The position numbers and the translations under genes were made by a program. The notes beneath the pieces were generated by a model. That model saw nothing but the letters and a program-made list of their open reading frames with translations, ran no database searches and was not told the DNA's origin. From Serinicoccus sediminis (GTDB taxonomy: Bacteria > Actinomycetota > Actinomycetes > Actinomycetales > Dermatophilaceae), in the NCBI RefSeq assembly GCF_004153545.1, contig NZ_SDVA01000019.1:1-54625 (forward strand): a stretch of DNA of 54,625 nucleotides. The letters are read 5' to 3'. Shown here in pieces: positions 10,948 to 19,193 of the stretch; within the stretch, counting starts at the first letter, position 1; each line of letters opens with the position of its first letter.

Positions 10948-11466
10948 ATGCGCATCACCGCCGAGCACGGGGATCTCACCACGACACCGGTCGACGCCGT
11001 CGTCAACGCGGCCAACTCGACGCTCCTCGGTGGGGGTGGCGTCGACGGGGCGCTGCACGCGGCCGCCGGGCCCACGCTGCTGGAGGAGTGCCGGCGGGTG
11101 CGGGCCTCCCGGTGGCACGACGGGCTCCCCGTCGGTGAGGCGGTGGCCACCGGGGCCGGACGGCTGCCGGCGCGCTGGGTCATCCATACCGTCGGTCCCG
11201 ACCGTCGCCGCGGCCAGACCGACCCCGAGCTGCTGGCCTCCTGCTTCCGCCGCAGCCTGGAGGTGGCGGAGGAGGTGGGTGCCCGGTCGGTGGCCTTCCC
11301 GGCCATCAGCGCCGGGGTCTACGCCTGGGACCCTGCCGAGGTGGCGGGCGTGGCCGTGCGGACGGTGCGGGCGGCGTCCTCGACCGTGTCGTCGGTCGAG
11401 GAGGTCCGTTTCGTGCTCTTCAGCCCGGAGGTGCTGCGACACTTCGAGCGCGCGCTCGAGGAGTGA
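10948..11466 (+). CDS. macrodomain ADP-ribose hydrolase
   Basis: A 172-residue single macrodomain of the O-acetyl-ADP-ribose deacetylase (YmdB-like) group. Motifs: GDLTTTPVDAVVNAANSTLLGGGGVDGALH at 8-37 (ADP-ribose binding and the GGG-V-D-GA-H active-site loop) and FPAISAGVYAWDP near 115-127. It removes acetyl or ADP-ribosyl groups. CACGAT lies six bases before the ATG and there is no Shine-Dalgarno, so the mRNA is probably leaderless. It stands alone, divergent from the ZIP gene. Confidence 0.93.
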   Translation: MRITAEHGDLTTTPVDAVVNAANSTLLGGGGVDGALHAAAGPTLLEECRRVRASRWHDGLPVGEAVATGAGRLPARWVIHTVGPDRRRGQTDPELLASCFRRSLEVAEEVGARSVAFPAISAGVYAWDPAEVAGVAVRTVRAASSTVSSVEEVRFVLFSPEVLRHFERALEE

Positions 11467-11519
11467 CAGGGGGACGCACGGCCCGCGACGGGGTCGTCCC
11501 GGACGCGTCCGGCCGACAC

Positions 11520-11640
11520 CCTCAGGGCCGGCCGTGCTGCGACGCCCGGAGGAGCGCCTCGCCGTCCCACGCGCGGACCGGGGAGAACCTCAGGGCCAGC
11601 CGTGCTCCAACGCCCGGGCGAGCGCCGCCTCGCCGTCTCG
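11520..11640. repeat. tandem duplication of the CYTH-CHAD gene 3' end
   Basis: About 50 bases from 11520 (CCTCAGGGCCGGCCGTGCT) recur from 11588 (CCTCAGGGCCAGCCGTGCT), an offset of 68 bases with scattered mismatches. The right copy is the real end of the CYTH-CHAD gene (EHGWP-stop). The left copy lies beyond the stop and would encode a similar end (QHGRP-stop). Confidence 0.8.
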
Positions 11641-13095
11641 CACCGCCTCTGCGTGGGCACGCGCCCGCGCGGCGAGCACCCCGTAGGTGTAGCCGGGCTC
11701 GTCCGCCTCCTGCGCCGCGGCAGCCACCTCCCGCAACCAGTCGGCGGCCAGCGCGGAGTCCTGGACGGCGCCCAGAGTCTCGGTGACCTGCTCCCACGCC
11801 GCGGCGGCGGCGGTCGCCTCCGCACCGAGCGCCGGGGCGAGCGCCTCGCACGCGTAGCGCACCGCCTTGGCCTTCTTCCGGGCCTCGTGCAGCCGGTGCA
11901 GCCGCTGGTCCTCCCCGGCCCCCGCCGCGGCCTGGGCCTGCGTCCGTGCGCGGTCGACCGCGCCGGCCACGAGACCGGGCAGGACCTTCCCGGCGGGCTT
12001 GCGGGCACGCCCCCGCCAGGGTGGCACGGCCAGCACCTCCATCAGCCGGTCCACCAGCTCGAGGTAGCGGTCGGAGTCCAGCACCTCGACGAGCGCCTGG
12101 TGCGCCGCCGCGTGCCGCTGCTCCAGCTCCGAGCCCACTCGTTCGCGGACAGGGCCGACCACCTCGTCCGGCGGAAGGTCGTCGACCGCCGCGAGGAGGA
12201 GGTCGCGCATCACCTCGGCGTCGCGCGGTTCGCCCAGGGCGCTCGCGAACCACCGGATCTCCTGGCGCAGAGGGTCGGTGACGTCGCGGTCGAGGAGGCG
12301 GCGGAAGGTGCGCAGGGCACTGCGCAGCCGGCGGGTGGCGACGCGCATCTTGTGGACCGCGTCCGGCGCGTCGGCGCGCACGTCGTCCTCCCGGCCCACG
12401 ACGACCGCGACCTGGGCAGCGAGGTAGGCCAGCACGACGTCCGCGGCCGGGCTGTCGGCACCTGGCCCCTCGCCGCGTCCGGCTCGCTCCGGCCGGTCCC
12501 CCAGGGCACGGGACAGCTTGGACGGGTCGTCGGCCAGGCGCACGCCCTGGCCCTCGAAGGTGTCGGCGACCTGACCGAGGAAGGTGTCGTCGCCGTCGAC
12601 CAGCTCGACCTCGAGCTCACGCCAGGTGCCCCCCTCCGGCAGGGCGGTCACCCGGTCGTCGCACAGCTGGCCGAGCACCACGTCCGGTTGGTCGGGGTCG
12701 AGCAGGTCGACCTCGAGGCGGTGGGTGACCAGCACGGCCGCCGGGAGCAGGGCGCCGTCCGGACCCTCCGGGAGCGCGTGCCCGAGGGTCGCCAGGACCT
12801 CTTCACGCAAGGCCTGCGGCACCCGCAGCCGGCCTGGGCCGTCGCCCAGCGGGGCGTGCACCTCCAACCGGCTGCCGTCGGGGCGGGGCGACTTGAGATG
12901 CCAACCGGCGTCCCCGCCTCCTTCGCGCCGGCGCAGGGTGATGCGGTGCCGCACGAGGTGCAGCGTCTGGGTGTCGAGGTAGACGGCGCGGAGGTGCTCC
13001 TCGCGCACCGGCCCCACCTCGACGAGCTCGCCCAGCGCGGGCAGGGGTTCGTCCGCGCCGATGGCGAACTTCAGCTCGGACTCGACCTGCTTCAT
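11590..13095 (-). CDS. CYTH and CHAD domain protein
   Basis: 501 residues. The N-terminal CYTH (triphosphate tunnel) domain opens with the VESELKF variant of the ExExK motif and has alternating charged strands to about residue 200. The C-terminal CHAD domain (about 215-495) is a helical bundle with conserved histidines such as DAVHKMRVATRRLRSALR. CHAD proteins bind polyphosphate; CYTH proteins hydrolyse triphosphates or bind polyphosphate. A role in phosphate or polyphosphate metabolism is an inference. I chose ATG at 13095 because the CYTH motif begins there and GAGCGAGGCGGG precedes it. Confidence 0.9.
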   Translation of the reverse strand: MKQVESELKFAIGADEPLPALGELVEVGPVREEHLRAVYLDTQTLHLVRHRITLRRREGGGDAGWHLKSPRPDGSRLEVHAPLGDGPGRLRVPQALREEVLATLGHALPEGPDGALLPAAVLVTHRLEVDLLDPDQPDVVLGQLCDDRVTALPEGGTWRELEVELVDGDDTFLGQVADTFEGQGVRLADDPSKLSRALGDRPERAGRGEGPGADSPAADVVLAYLAAQVAVVVGREDDVRADAPDAVHKMRVATRRLRSALRTFRRLLDRDVTDPLRQEIRWFASALGEPRDAEVMRDLLLAAVDDLPPDEVVGPVRERVGSELEQRHAAAHQALVEVLDSDRYLELVDRLMEVLAVPPWRGRARKPAGKVLPGLVAGAVDRARTQAQAAAGAGEDQRLHRLHEARKKAKAVRYACEALAPALGAEATAAAAAWEQVTETLGAVQDSALAADWLREVAAAAQEADEPGYTYGVLAARARAHAEAVRDGEAALARALEHGWP

Positions 13096-13182
13096 ACCCG
13101 CCTCGCTCTCCCTGGCTGCGTGCGCCCCACCCGGTCCTGCGAGCCGGGTCGGCGCACCCACGACCCTAGGCGGGTCCCGGGG

Positions 13183-13491
13183 TCAGTGCGTGGCGGGCCG
13201 GGGGTCGCCCGGCTCGTCGTACCACCCGTCGTGCTCGCGGGCCAAGTCGGTGAACCGCTCGCGCAACCCCTCGTACGCCCCGCCTCCGGCGGCGTCGGGC
13301 AGGCGGGTGTCGCTGACGTGCACCACCCACCCGGACTCTCCCTGCCCTGGCTGACTCTGCCCCTCGGGCACCACCCGCACCTGCCGGAAGCCCTCCTCGC
13401 CCAGGTCCTCGGCGACCGCCTCGGCCTCCGCGCGGTCCTGCATGGCGACGAGGTGCTCACTGCCGGGGCGCGGGGGCTGCGTGGTGGTCAC
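13183..13491 (-). CDS. small conserved protein, possibly RraB-like
   Basis: 102 residues. The pattern is AMQDRAEAEAVAEDL, a short VRVVPEG strand, GWVVHVSD, then LRERFTDLAREHDGWYDEPGD. The alternation of helix, strand and a final EH-GxYD resembles the RraB fold of RNase E inhibitors, but I cannot confirm it. The start is GTG at 13491 because TACGCT sits six bases before it (leaderless pattern) and coding character fades upstream. It follows the upstream repeat array and precedes the CYTH-CHAD gene on the same strand. Confidence 0.6.
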   Translation of the reverse strand: MTTTQPPRPGSEHLVAMQDRAEAEAVAEDLGEEGFRQVRVVPEGQSQPGQGESGWVVHVSDTRLPDAAGGGAYEGLRERFTDLAREHDGWYDEPGDPRPATH

Positions 13492-13576
13492 GCCTGCAGC
13501 GTAGGAGGTGATCGTCCGCCCCGTCCGCAGGCGATCAGGGTGTCGACGACTTCCGACCCCACCCGGTCCGCAGACG

Positions 13577-13748
13577 TCACACTGAGTCACCCCTCGAATC
13601 AGCCCGCCACTGAGGCACGACGCGACTCAGAACGCCACTGAGTCGCGTCGTGGGTCAGAGCGCCGGTGATGCACCGTGCGACTCAGTCCGCCACTGAGTC
13701 GACATGCGACTCAACCCGCCACTGATTCAGGATGCGACTCACTGTGAC
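13577..13748. repeat. 28-bp tandem repeat array with internal dyads
   Basis: Six units of exactly 28 bases begin at 13577, 13605, 13633, 13661, 13689 and 13717. A typical unit opens CGCCACTGAGTC and closes GCGACTCA; these arms are inverted (TGAGTC/GACTCA), so each unit can form a hairpin or bind a dimeric protein. Units differ mainly in the 6-8 central bases. The period is not a multiple of three and no reading frame uses it. There are no spacers, so it is not a CRISPR array. It fills most of the 330-base gap 13492-13821 between divergent genes. Confidence 0.9.
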
Positions 13749-13808
13749 GTCTCGGCGCTGTGAGGGTGCGAGCGGGCGAAAAGGGCTGGCGGTCAGGGCC
13801 CAGATCAG

Positions 13809-13814
13809 TAGCAT
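13809..13814 (+). promoter_or_regulatory. -10 hexamer of a leaderless GNAT gene
   Basis: TAGCAT lies seven bases before the GTG at 13822, so transcription should begin at or next to the start codon. No Shine-Dalgarno sequence is present. Confidence 0.55.
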
Positions 13815-13821
13815 CGGCCCG

Positions 13822-14445
13822 GTGCCCGCGCTCCTCACCGACACCCCCACGCTGACCGGCGACCTGGTCCGGCTCCGACCGGTCACCGCGGATGACGCCG
13901 TGCAGCTGCACGCATTGATGCGCGACCCGGAGGTCGGCCGGCTCACGGGGTCCGTCCACGACGACGCCCAGACCGCGGCCGTGCCGTGGACGGTCGCCCA
14001 GCTGCAGGAGATCTACGCCCGCTGGGCCGACGACAACGACCGGGTGGTCTGGGCGGTGGTCGACCTGGGCACGGGGCACGTCGCCGGCGAGGCGGTGCTG
14101 CTCGACCACGACCCCGACAACGCCTCCATCGGCTTCCGGATCTGGCTCGGGGGCGCCCGCGACCGCGGCCTGGGCACGGAGGCGACCCGGATCGCGGTCG
14201 GCCACGCCTTCGACACCCTGGGCCTGCACCGGGTCGAGCTCGAGGTCTACGCTTTCAACCCGCGCGCCCGCCGGGTCTACGAGAAGGTCGGCTTCGTCCT
14301 CGAGGGCACGAAGCGCGAGGCGCTGCGGTATGCCGACGGCTGGGTCGACGCCCACGTCATGGCGATCCTGGCGCACGAGTGGCGGCCGCGGCCCGATTCA
14401 GGGTCTCCGGCGCGCGCCACCACACCGCCGCCCCCAGGACGCTGA
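13822..14445 (+). CDS. GNAT N-acetyltransferase (RimJ/RimL type)
   Basis: 207 residues. The pattern LVRLRPVTADDAVQLHALMRDPEV, IGFRIWLGGARDRGLGTEATR (acetyl-CoA loop) and HRVELEVYAFNPRARRVYEKVGFV is that of RimJ/RimL-like acetyltransferases, which acetylate protein N termini or small amines. The GTG start is set by an adjacent TAGCAT -10. The last 89 bases overlap the 3' end of the opposed MFS gene, giving a Pro/Arg-rich tail after EWRPR that is probably dispensable. The substrate is unknown. Confidence 0.85.
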   Translation: MPALLTDTPTLTGDLVRLRPVTADDAVQLHALMRDPEVGRLTGSVHDDAQTAAVPWTVAQLQEIYARWADDNDRVVWAVVDLGTGHVAGEAVLLDHDPDNASIGFRIWLGGARDRGLGTEATRIAVGHAFDTLGLHRVELEVYAFNPRARRVYEKVGFVLEGTKREALRYADGWVDAHVMAILAHEWRPRPDSGSPARATTPPPPGR

Positions 14446-15598
14446 CCACCCCGGTCGCGGCCAGTGCCGCCCCGAAGCCGACGAGGTCGACCACGGCCCC
14501 GATGAGCACCGGCCCGACGATGACGCCGACGTCGGTCGCCATCTGGTAGGTCGACAGCACCGTGCCTCCCTTGCGCTCCTGCCCCACGATGTCGGCGACC
14601 GCCGCCTGCTGCGCCGGGTTGACGAAGCCCGCGCCCACCCCGGACACGAAGCTCAGCCCCAGCAGGACCACCAGCGACGTGACGACGGCGAGCCCGGGCA
14701 GCAGACTCAGCCCGAGCACCCCCAGCGACACCCCGGAGGTCGCCATGCCCACGATGACCAGCGGCCGTCGGCCCACCCGGTCGGCTAGCCGACCGGTGAC
14801 CTGCAGCGTGATCGCCGTGCCCATCGCCGCGGCCGTGAGCGTGGCACCGGCCACCCACGGCTGGTCGAGCACCGCCGCCGCCAGCAGCGGGATGACCGCC
14901 ATGCGCACCCCGAGGTTGGCCCACCCGTTGGCCACCCCGCACGCCAGCGCCGCCCGGTAGGCCCGGTCACCCAGCGCCTCCCGGACCGTGAGGACCGGCC
15001 GGTCCGCCTCGCCGGGCGGTGGCCGCAGCCGTGCCCCGCCGAGCCCCAGCCCGACGACCAGGGCCGCGACGACGAGCGCCACGGCATACACGACGAAGGG
15101 CAGCCGCATCCCCCACCCGGCGATGAGGCCGCCGATGACCGGCCCGAGCATCGACCCGATGATGAACGAGCTGCCCCACAGCGAGCTCACCCGTCCCCGG
15201 ATCGTCGGCGGCGCCAGCCGCACCACCAGGGCGATCGCCGAGATGGTGAACATCGTCGAGCCGACCCCGCCCAGGCCGCGGAAGACGAGCAGCTGCCAGT
15301 AGGTCTGCGCGTAGGCCGTCGCGAAGGAGGAGACGGCGACGATGAGCAGCCCGGTGAGGTAGACCGGCCGCTCCCCGAGCCGCTGCACCAGGCGGCCGCC
15401 CACCGGCGCGAACACCAGCCGGCAGAAGGCGAAGGCCGACACCACCACGGTCGCGGCGGTAGCACCCACGTCGAAGGACCGGGCGAACCCGGGCAGCACC
15501 GGCGACACGAGACCGAAGCCCACCGCGATGACGAAGGACGCGCCGACGAGGATCCAGATCTCGGAGGGTATGCGGACCCGCTCGGTGACGGCGCTCAC
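14357..15598 (-). CDS. MFS transporter
   Basis: 413 residues with 12 predicted membrane helices. The MFS motif between helices 2 and 3 reads GGRLVQRLGERPV and its repeat in the second half GRLADRVGRRP. It resembles drug/H+ antiporters; the substrate is unknown. GTG at 15598 overlaps the stop of the upstream ATPase gene by four bases (GTGA), so the pair is translationally coupled. Its last 89 bases are antisense to the end of the GNAT gene. Confidence 0.9.
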   Translation of the reverse strand: MSAVTERVRIPSEIWILVGASFVIAVGFGLVSPVLPGFARSFDVGATAATVVVSAFAFCRLVFAPVGGRLVQRLGERPVYLTGLLIVAVSSFATAYAQTYWQLLVFRGLGGVGSTMFTISAIALVVRLAPPTIRGRVSSLWGSSFIIGSMLGPVIGGLIAGWGMRLPFVVYAVALVVAALVVGLGLGGARLRPPPGEADRPVLTVREALGDRAYRAALACGVANGWANLGVRMAVIPLLAAAVLDQPWVAGATLTAAAMGTAITLQVTGRLADRVGRRPLVIVGMATSGVSLGVLGLSLLPGLAVVTSLVVLLGLSFVSGVGAGFVNPAQQAAVADIVGQERKGGTVLSTYQMATDVGVIVGPVLIGAVVDLVGFGAALAATGVVSVLGAAVWWRAPETLNRAAAATRAPGSP

Positions 15599-16701
15599 CC
15601 GCGCCTCAGGTGCTCGCGCAGGTAGGGCAGCGCCATGTCCACGAGGCCGTGGCCGGCCGGCACGATGAGCTCGCGGTCGATGAGCCGGCCGCGCACGACG
15701 TTGCCGTGCTGCTTGCTCACCCCGAGCCGGGCCGCCACTTCCCCCGTGGACGACGGCCCGTCGTCCTGCGCCATCGCCCGGAGGTAGTCGAGCTGGCCCT
15801 GCGGGACCTGCCGCAGGGCCGGCGTGTGCACCAGCCGGCTCATCCGGTCGACGACCACCGGGACCGTGGTCTCCACGTCGGCGAGGGTGATCACCTCGTC
15901 GTCCCCCGCGGCCCGCCAGGCCTGGTAGCCCACGAGCTGCAGCAGGTACGGGTAGCCGTGCACCACGTCGGCCAGCCGCTCCCCCGCCTCGCCGCTGATG
16001 ACCCGGCCGGCCTCCCGCACCGTCCGGACCGCGGCGTCGAGGACCTCCTCGCGCCGCAGCGGAGCGAGGTCGACGCGCTCGGCGCGGCGCAGGAACGTCG
16101 ACCCCTGCTGGCCGAGGAGGGCCGCGATCCCGGTGGGTAGGCCGGCCCCGACGAAGGCGATCTCGCTCTCGTCGCGCAGCAGGTGCTGGTAGGCCGAGGC
16201 GAGCCGGGCGACGTCGTCGATGGGGGCGGCCTGGACCTCGTCGAGAGTGAGCAGCACCCCCGTGCCGTGCGACCGGGCGATGTCGGTGAGCCGCTGCAGC
16301 ATCGTCGCGACGCTGGGGGTCGTGGGGTAGGCCTCCGAGGTGTCCGTCGAGACCGACCCGACCGCGCTGATGCTGCCGCCGGTGATCCGCCGCCTCTGCG
16401 CGCCCGGGTCGTGCTCGGTGAGCCGGGCGGGCAGGACGGTCCGCTCCAGCTCGCTCATGAGCCCGGGCCCCTCGGGCAGCCGCAGCACGTGCCAGCCACG
16501 CACCCGCGCCCGCTCCTCCAGCTCGTTCAGCAGGACGGTCTTGCCCATGCCCCGCGCCCCGCTCAGCAGGATCGACCGCATGGGCGACCCCGGCCCCTCG
16601 TCGAGGGCGACGTCGAACTCGTCCAGCAGGTCGGCCCGTCCGGCGACGACCCTGGGGCTGGTGCCGAAGCTGGGGCGGAACGGGTTGCCTCCGACGACCA
16701 T
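15595..16701 (-). CDS. AAA ATPase with C-terminal winged helix
   Basis: 368 residues, Orc1/Cdc6-like AAA ATPase (AAA_16 group). Walker A GARGMGKT is near residues 48-55, Walker B LLTLDEVQ near 150, with sensor region IAFVGAGLPTG. Residues 290-368 form a winged helix (RAMAQDDGPSSTGEVAARLGVSKQHGNVVRGRLIDREL). Such proteins may be signalling or DNA-binding ATPases. ATG at 16701 has GGGAGGGAGG. It is coupled to the MFS gene and lies 34 bases after the threonine dehydratase stop, where two direct repeats suggest an operator. Confidence 0.85.
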   Translation of the reverse strand: MVVGGNPFRPSFGTSPRVVAGRADLLDEFDVALDEGPGSPMRSILLSGARGMGKTVLLNELEERARVRGWHVLRLPEGPGLMSELERTVLPARLTEHDPGAQRRRITGGSISAVGSVSTDTSEAYPTTPSVATMLQRLTDIARSHGTGVLLTLDEVQAAPIDDVARLASAYQHLLRDESEIAFVGAGLPTGIAALLGQQGSTFLRRAERVDLAPLRREEVLDAAVRTVREAGRVISGEAGERLADVVHGYPYLLQLVGYQAWRAAGDDEVITLADVETTVPVVVDRMSRLVHTPALRQVPQGQLDYLRAMAQDDGPSSTGEVAARLGVSKQHGNVVRGRLIDRELIVPAGHGLVDMALPYLREHLRRG

Positions 16702-16726
16702 CGGCGCACCTCCCTCCCACGTGATG

Positions 16727-16771
16727 TTTTACCTGTTATACCACGGTGCTGCTGTTTGACCTGTTGTACCC
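16727..16771. promoter_or_regulatory. paired direct repeats before the ATPase-MFS pair
   Basis: ACCTGTTATACC (16731-16742) and ACCTGTTGTACC (16759-16770) lie 28 bp apart with matching T-rich flanks (TTTT and TTTG), 17 similar bases each. The right copy overlaps the last codons of the dehydratase gene. The spacing puts both on nearly the same face of the helix, as for a cooperative regulator. The regulator is unknown. Confidence 0.5.
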
Positions 16772-17752
16772 GAGCAGCTGCGCGTACCGCTCCGCGTCCA
16801 CGTTGCCCCCGGTGAGCACGACGCCCACCCGCTCCCCCTCCCGCACCGGCACGGCGCCGCTGAGCACCGCCGCCAGGCCCAGCACGCCGGTCGGCTCGAC
16901 CACCTGCTTGAGCGTCCCGGCCACCAGGCGCATCGTCGCCACGAGCTCGTCGTCGGTCGCCGTGACCACCGCGTCCACCCCGTCGCGCAGGAGGGGGAAG
17001 GTCAGCTCGCCGAGGTGCTGGGTCTGGGCCCCGTCCGCGATGGTCACCGGGGTGTCGATGTGCACGATCCGTCCCTGCTCGAGGGAGCGGCGGGCGTCGT
17101 CCCCCGCGGCCGGCTCCACGCCATACACCCGGACCCCGGGGCAGAGGGCACGGGCAGCGAGCACCGAGCCGCCGAGCAGCCCCCCGCCGCCCAGGGGCGT
17201 CACGACCACGTCGAGCGGCCCGGCGTCCTCGACGAGCTCCTTGACCGCCGTCCCCTGTCCCGCGATGACGTGCGGGTGGTCGTAGGGCGGCACCACCGTG
17301 GCCCCGCTCCCCCGGGCGATCTCGCGCCCGATCTCCTCGCGGTCCTGCGTGTAGCGGTCGTAGCGGACCACCCGGGCGCCGTAGCCCACCGTGGCCTCGA
17401 CCTTGAGCCGCGGCGCGTCGTGGGGCATGACGATGGTGGCCGGGATGCCGAGCTCCCGGGCCGCGAGCGCCACCGCCTGGGCGTGGTTGCCGGAGGAGTA
17501 GGCGACGACCCCGGCCCTGCGCTGCCCCGCGTCGAAGGCCGACAGCGCGGTGAACGCGCCGCGGAACTTGAACGCCCCGACCCGCTGCAGGTGCTCGGCC
17601 TTGAGCAGCAGCCGGGCGCCGACCTGCGCGTCCAGCCGGCGCGAGGTCAGCACCGGCGTCCGGTGGGCCGCGCCGGCCAGCACGGCCGCCGCGGCCTCGA
17701 CGTCGGCGTAGGTCGGAAGGGTGGTGAGCGGCATACCGGCAGCGTGCGTCAT
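16736..17752 (-). CDS. threonine/serine dehydratase (PLP fold II)
   Basis: 338 residues, no regulatory domain, like catabolic threonine ammonia-lyases and serine racemases. The PLP lysine lies in GAFKFRGA (SxKxRG-type motif), followed by SSGNHAQAVA (phosphate-binding Asn loop) and the Gly-rich VTPLGGGGLLGG. It converts threonine or serine to a 2-oxo acid and ammonia. ATG at 17752 gives residues MTHAAG before an internal ATG at 17734; neither has a clear ribosome site, so the true start is uncertain by six codons. The final codons carry one of the two operator-like repeats. Confidence 0.9.
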   Translation of the reverse strand: MTHAAGMPLTTLPTYADVEAAAAVLAGAAHRTPVLTSRRLDAQVGARLLLKAEHLQRVGAFKFRGAFTALSAFDAGQRRAGVVAYSSGNHAQAVALAARELGIPATIVMPHDAPRLKVEATVGYGARVVRYDRYTQDREEIGREIARGSGATVVPPYDHPHVIAGQGTAVKELVEDAGPLDVVVTPLGGGGLLGGSVLAARALCPGVRVYGVEPAAGDDARRSLEQGRIVHIDTPVTIADGAQTQHLGELTFPLLRDGVDAVVTATDDELVATMRLVAGTLKQVVEPTGVLGLAAVLSGAVPVREGERVGVVLTGGNVDAERYAQLLGYNRSNSSTVV

Positions 17753-17806
17753 GCGGTAAGGATTCGGCAACACCACCGCCCTCTCGGCCGGGCCACGCTG
17801 GGCGGT

Positions 17807-18376
17807 ATGACACGGACCCCAGCCACCCTGCTCGCCGCGCTCGCCACCGCCCTCGTGGTGGCCTCGTGCGGCACCACCGACGACACCGAGGAGCCCGCCA
17901 CGCCGGCCGCGAGCGCCGAGGGGACGACCGCCGAGGACGACATGGACGACGGCATGACCTCCGAGGACGACATGGGCTCCGACGAGGACATGTCGGACGA
18001 CGCGTCGTCCGACATGACGGGCATGGACGAGGAGGAGACCGGCGCCATGGCCGGGACGAGCGGCTATGTCGACTACGCGACGTATGCCGCGGACCCCGCC
18101 GCGTACGCCCACGACGGCGCACCGGTGGTGCTGTTCTTCCACGCCGACTGGTGCCCCGACTGCCGCGCCACCGACGAGAGCCTGACCACCGCGGGCCTGC
18201 CGGAGGGCCTCACCGTGGTCAAGGTGGACTTCGACGAGATGACCGACCTGCGGCAGGCCTACGGCGTCACCCAGCAGCACACCTTCGTCCAGGTCGACGC
18301 CGACGGCGAGGAGATCGCCACCTGGACGGGCGCCACCACGGGCGAGGACATCCTCGCCCGGACCCAGGGGTCCTGA
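17807..18376 (+). CDS. thioredoxin-fold lipoprotein with Asp/Met-rich linker
   Basis: 189 residues. A signal peptide ends in lipobox VASC. Next comes a linker of about 45 residues made almost only of Asp, Glu, Ser, Thr, Gly and Met (EDDMDDGMTSEDDM...), with eight Met, then a thioredoxin domain with FFHADWCPDC active site. It is likely an extracytoplasmic thiol-disulfide protein fed with electrons by the CcdA-like partner whose GTG follows its stop directly (TGAGTG). CACGCT lies seven bases before the ATG (leaderless-type). The Met-rich acidic linker could bind copper or another metal (inference). Confidence 0.85.
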   Translation: MTRTPATLLAALATALVVASCGTTDDTEEPATPAASAEGTTAEDDMDDGMTSEDDMGSDEDMSDDASSDMTGMDEEETGAMAGTSGYVDYATYAADPAAYAHDGAPVVLFFHADWCPDCRATDESLTTAGLPEGLTVVKVDFDEMTDLRQAYGVTQQHTFVQVDADGEEIATWTGATTGEDILARTQGS

Positions 18377-19114
18377 GTGCTCGCGCTGCTCGGGGCGCTG
18401 GTCGCGGGCGTCCTCACGACGCTCGCGCCGTGCGTCCTGCCGCTGCTGCCGGTGATCGTCGGCGGCTCGCTCGTGGGGGACGGCTCCCGGGCGGCGCAGA
18501 CCCGGCGCGCGGTGGTCGTGGCCGGGTCGCTGGGTCTGTCGGTGGCCGCCTTCACCCTGGTCCTCAAGGGCACGACCGCGCTCATCGGGGTGCCGCCCGG
18601 GGTGTGGCGCTGGCTCTCCGGCGGCATCCTGCTGGCCCTGGGCACGGTGATGGTGTTCCCGGCGCTGTGGGAGCAGGTCAGCGCCCGGCTCGGCCTCGCG
18701 GCGCGCAGCCACGCCGGCCTGCACGGCGCGCAGCGGCGCCAGGGGACGCTCGGCCAGGCGCTCACCGGGGCCGCGCTGGGCCCGGTCTTCTCCTCGTGCA
18801 GCCCGCTGTACGCCTACGTCGTCGTCACCGTCCTCCCGGCCGAGCTCGGCTACGGCCTGGTGCTGCTGGCCGCCTACTGCCTGGGGCTCAGCGCCACCCT
18901 GCTGGCCGTCGCGCTGGCCGGGCAGGGCCTGGTCCGGCGGCTGGGCTGGGCGGCCGACCCGCGCGGGTGGCTGCAGCGCAGCCTCGGCCTCGTCTTCGTC
19001 GCGGTCGGGATCGCCGTGGGTCTGGGCTGGGACCGCGTGCTGCAGGCCTGGATCCTCGAGCACTCCCCGGTCGCGCCGTGGGAGCTGGACTCCGGCTTCA
19101 TCCCCGAGCGGTGA
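18377..19114 (+). CDS. CcdA/DsbD-like transmembrane thiol reductant carrier
   Basis: 245 residues, six or more hydrophobic segments. The two redox cysteines fit TLAPCVLPLLP (first half) and FSSCSPLYAYV (second half), the paired pattern of CcdA and the DsbD membrane core. It would pass electrons from cytoplasmic thioredoxin to the lipoprotein encoded just before it; together the two equal a split DsbD. The GTG start directly abuts the upstream stop. Confidence 0.88.
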   Translation: MLALLGALVAGVLTTLAPCVLPLLPVIVGGSLVGDGSRAAQTRRAVVVAGSLGLSVAAFTLVLKGTTALIGVPPGVWRWLSGGILLALGTVMVFPALWEQVSARLGLAARSHAGLHGAQRRQGTLGQALTGAALGPVFSSCSPLYAYVVVTVLPAELGYGLVLLAAYCLGLSATLLAVALAGQGLVRRLGWAADPRGWLQRSLGLVFVAVGIAVGLGWDRVLQAWILEHSPVAPWELDSGFIPER

Positions 19115-19193
19115 GGGTGGGGGCGGCGACGCTAGCGTGAACCCGGCCGACGGCATACCCGGTCCGTCGCCGAGACCCGGCCGAGGAGCACGT

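Noticed and set aside
13503-13513. AGGAGGTGATC on the plus strand, a perfect match to the 16S anti-Shine-Dalgarno region
   Set aside because: No start codon lies within 5-12 bases. Read on the other strand it is explained by the TACGCT leaderless promoter of the gene starting at 13491.
13577-13748. CRISPR array
   Set aside because: The 28-base units are directly joined without spacers, and no cas genes are present.
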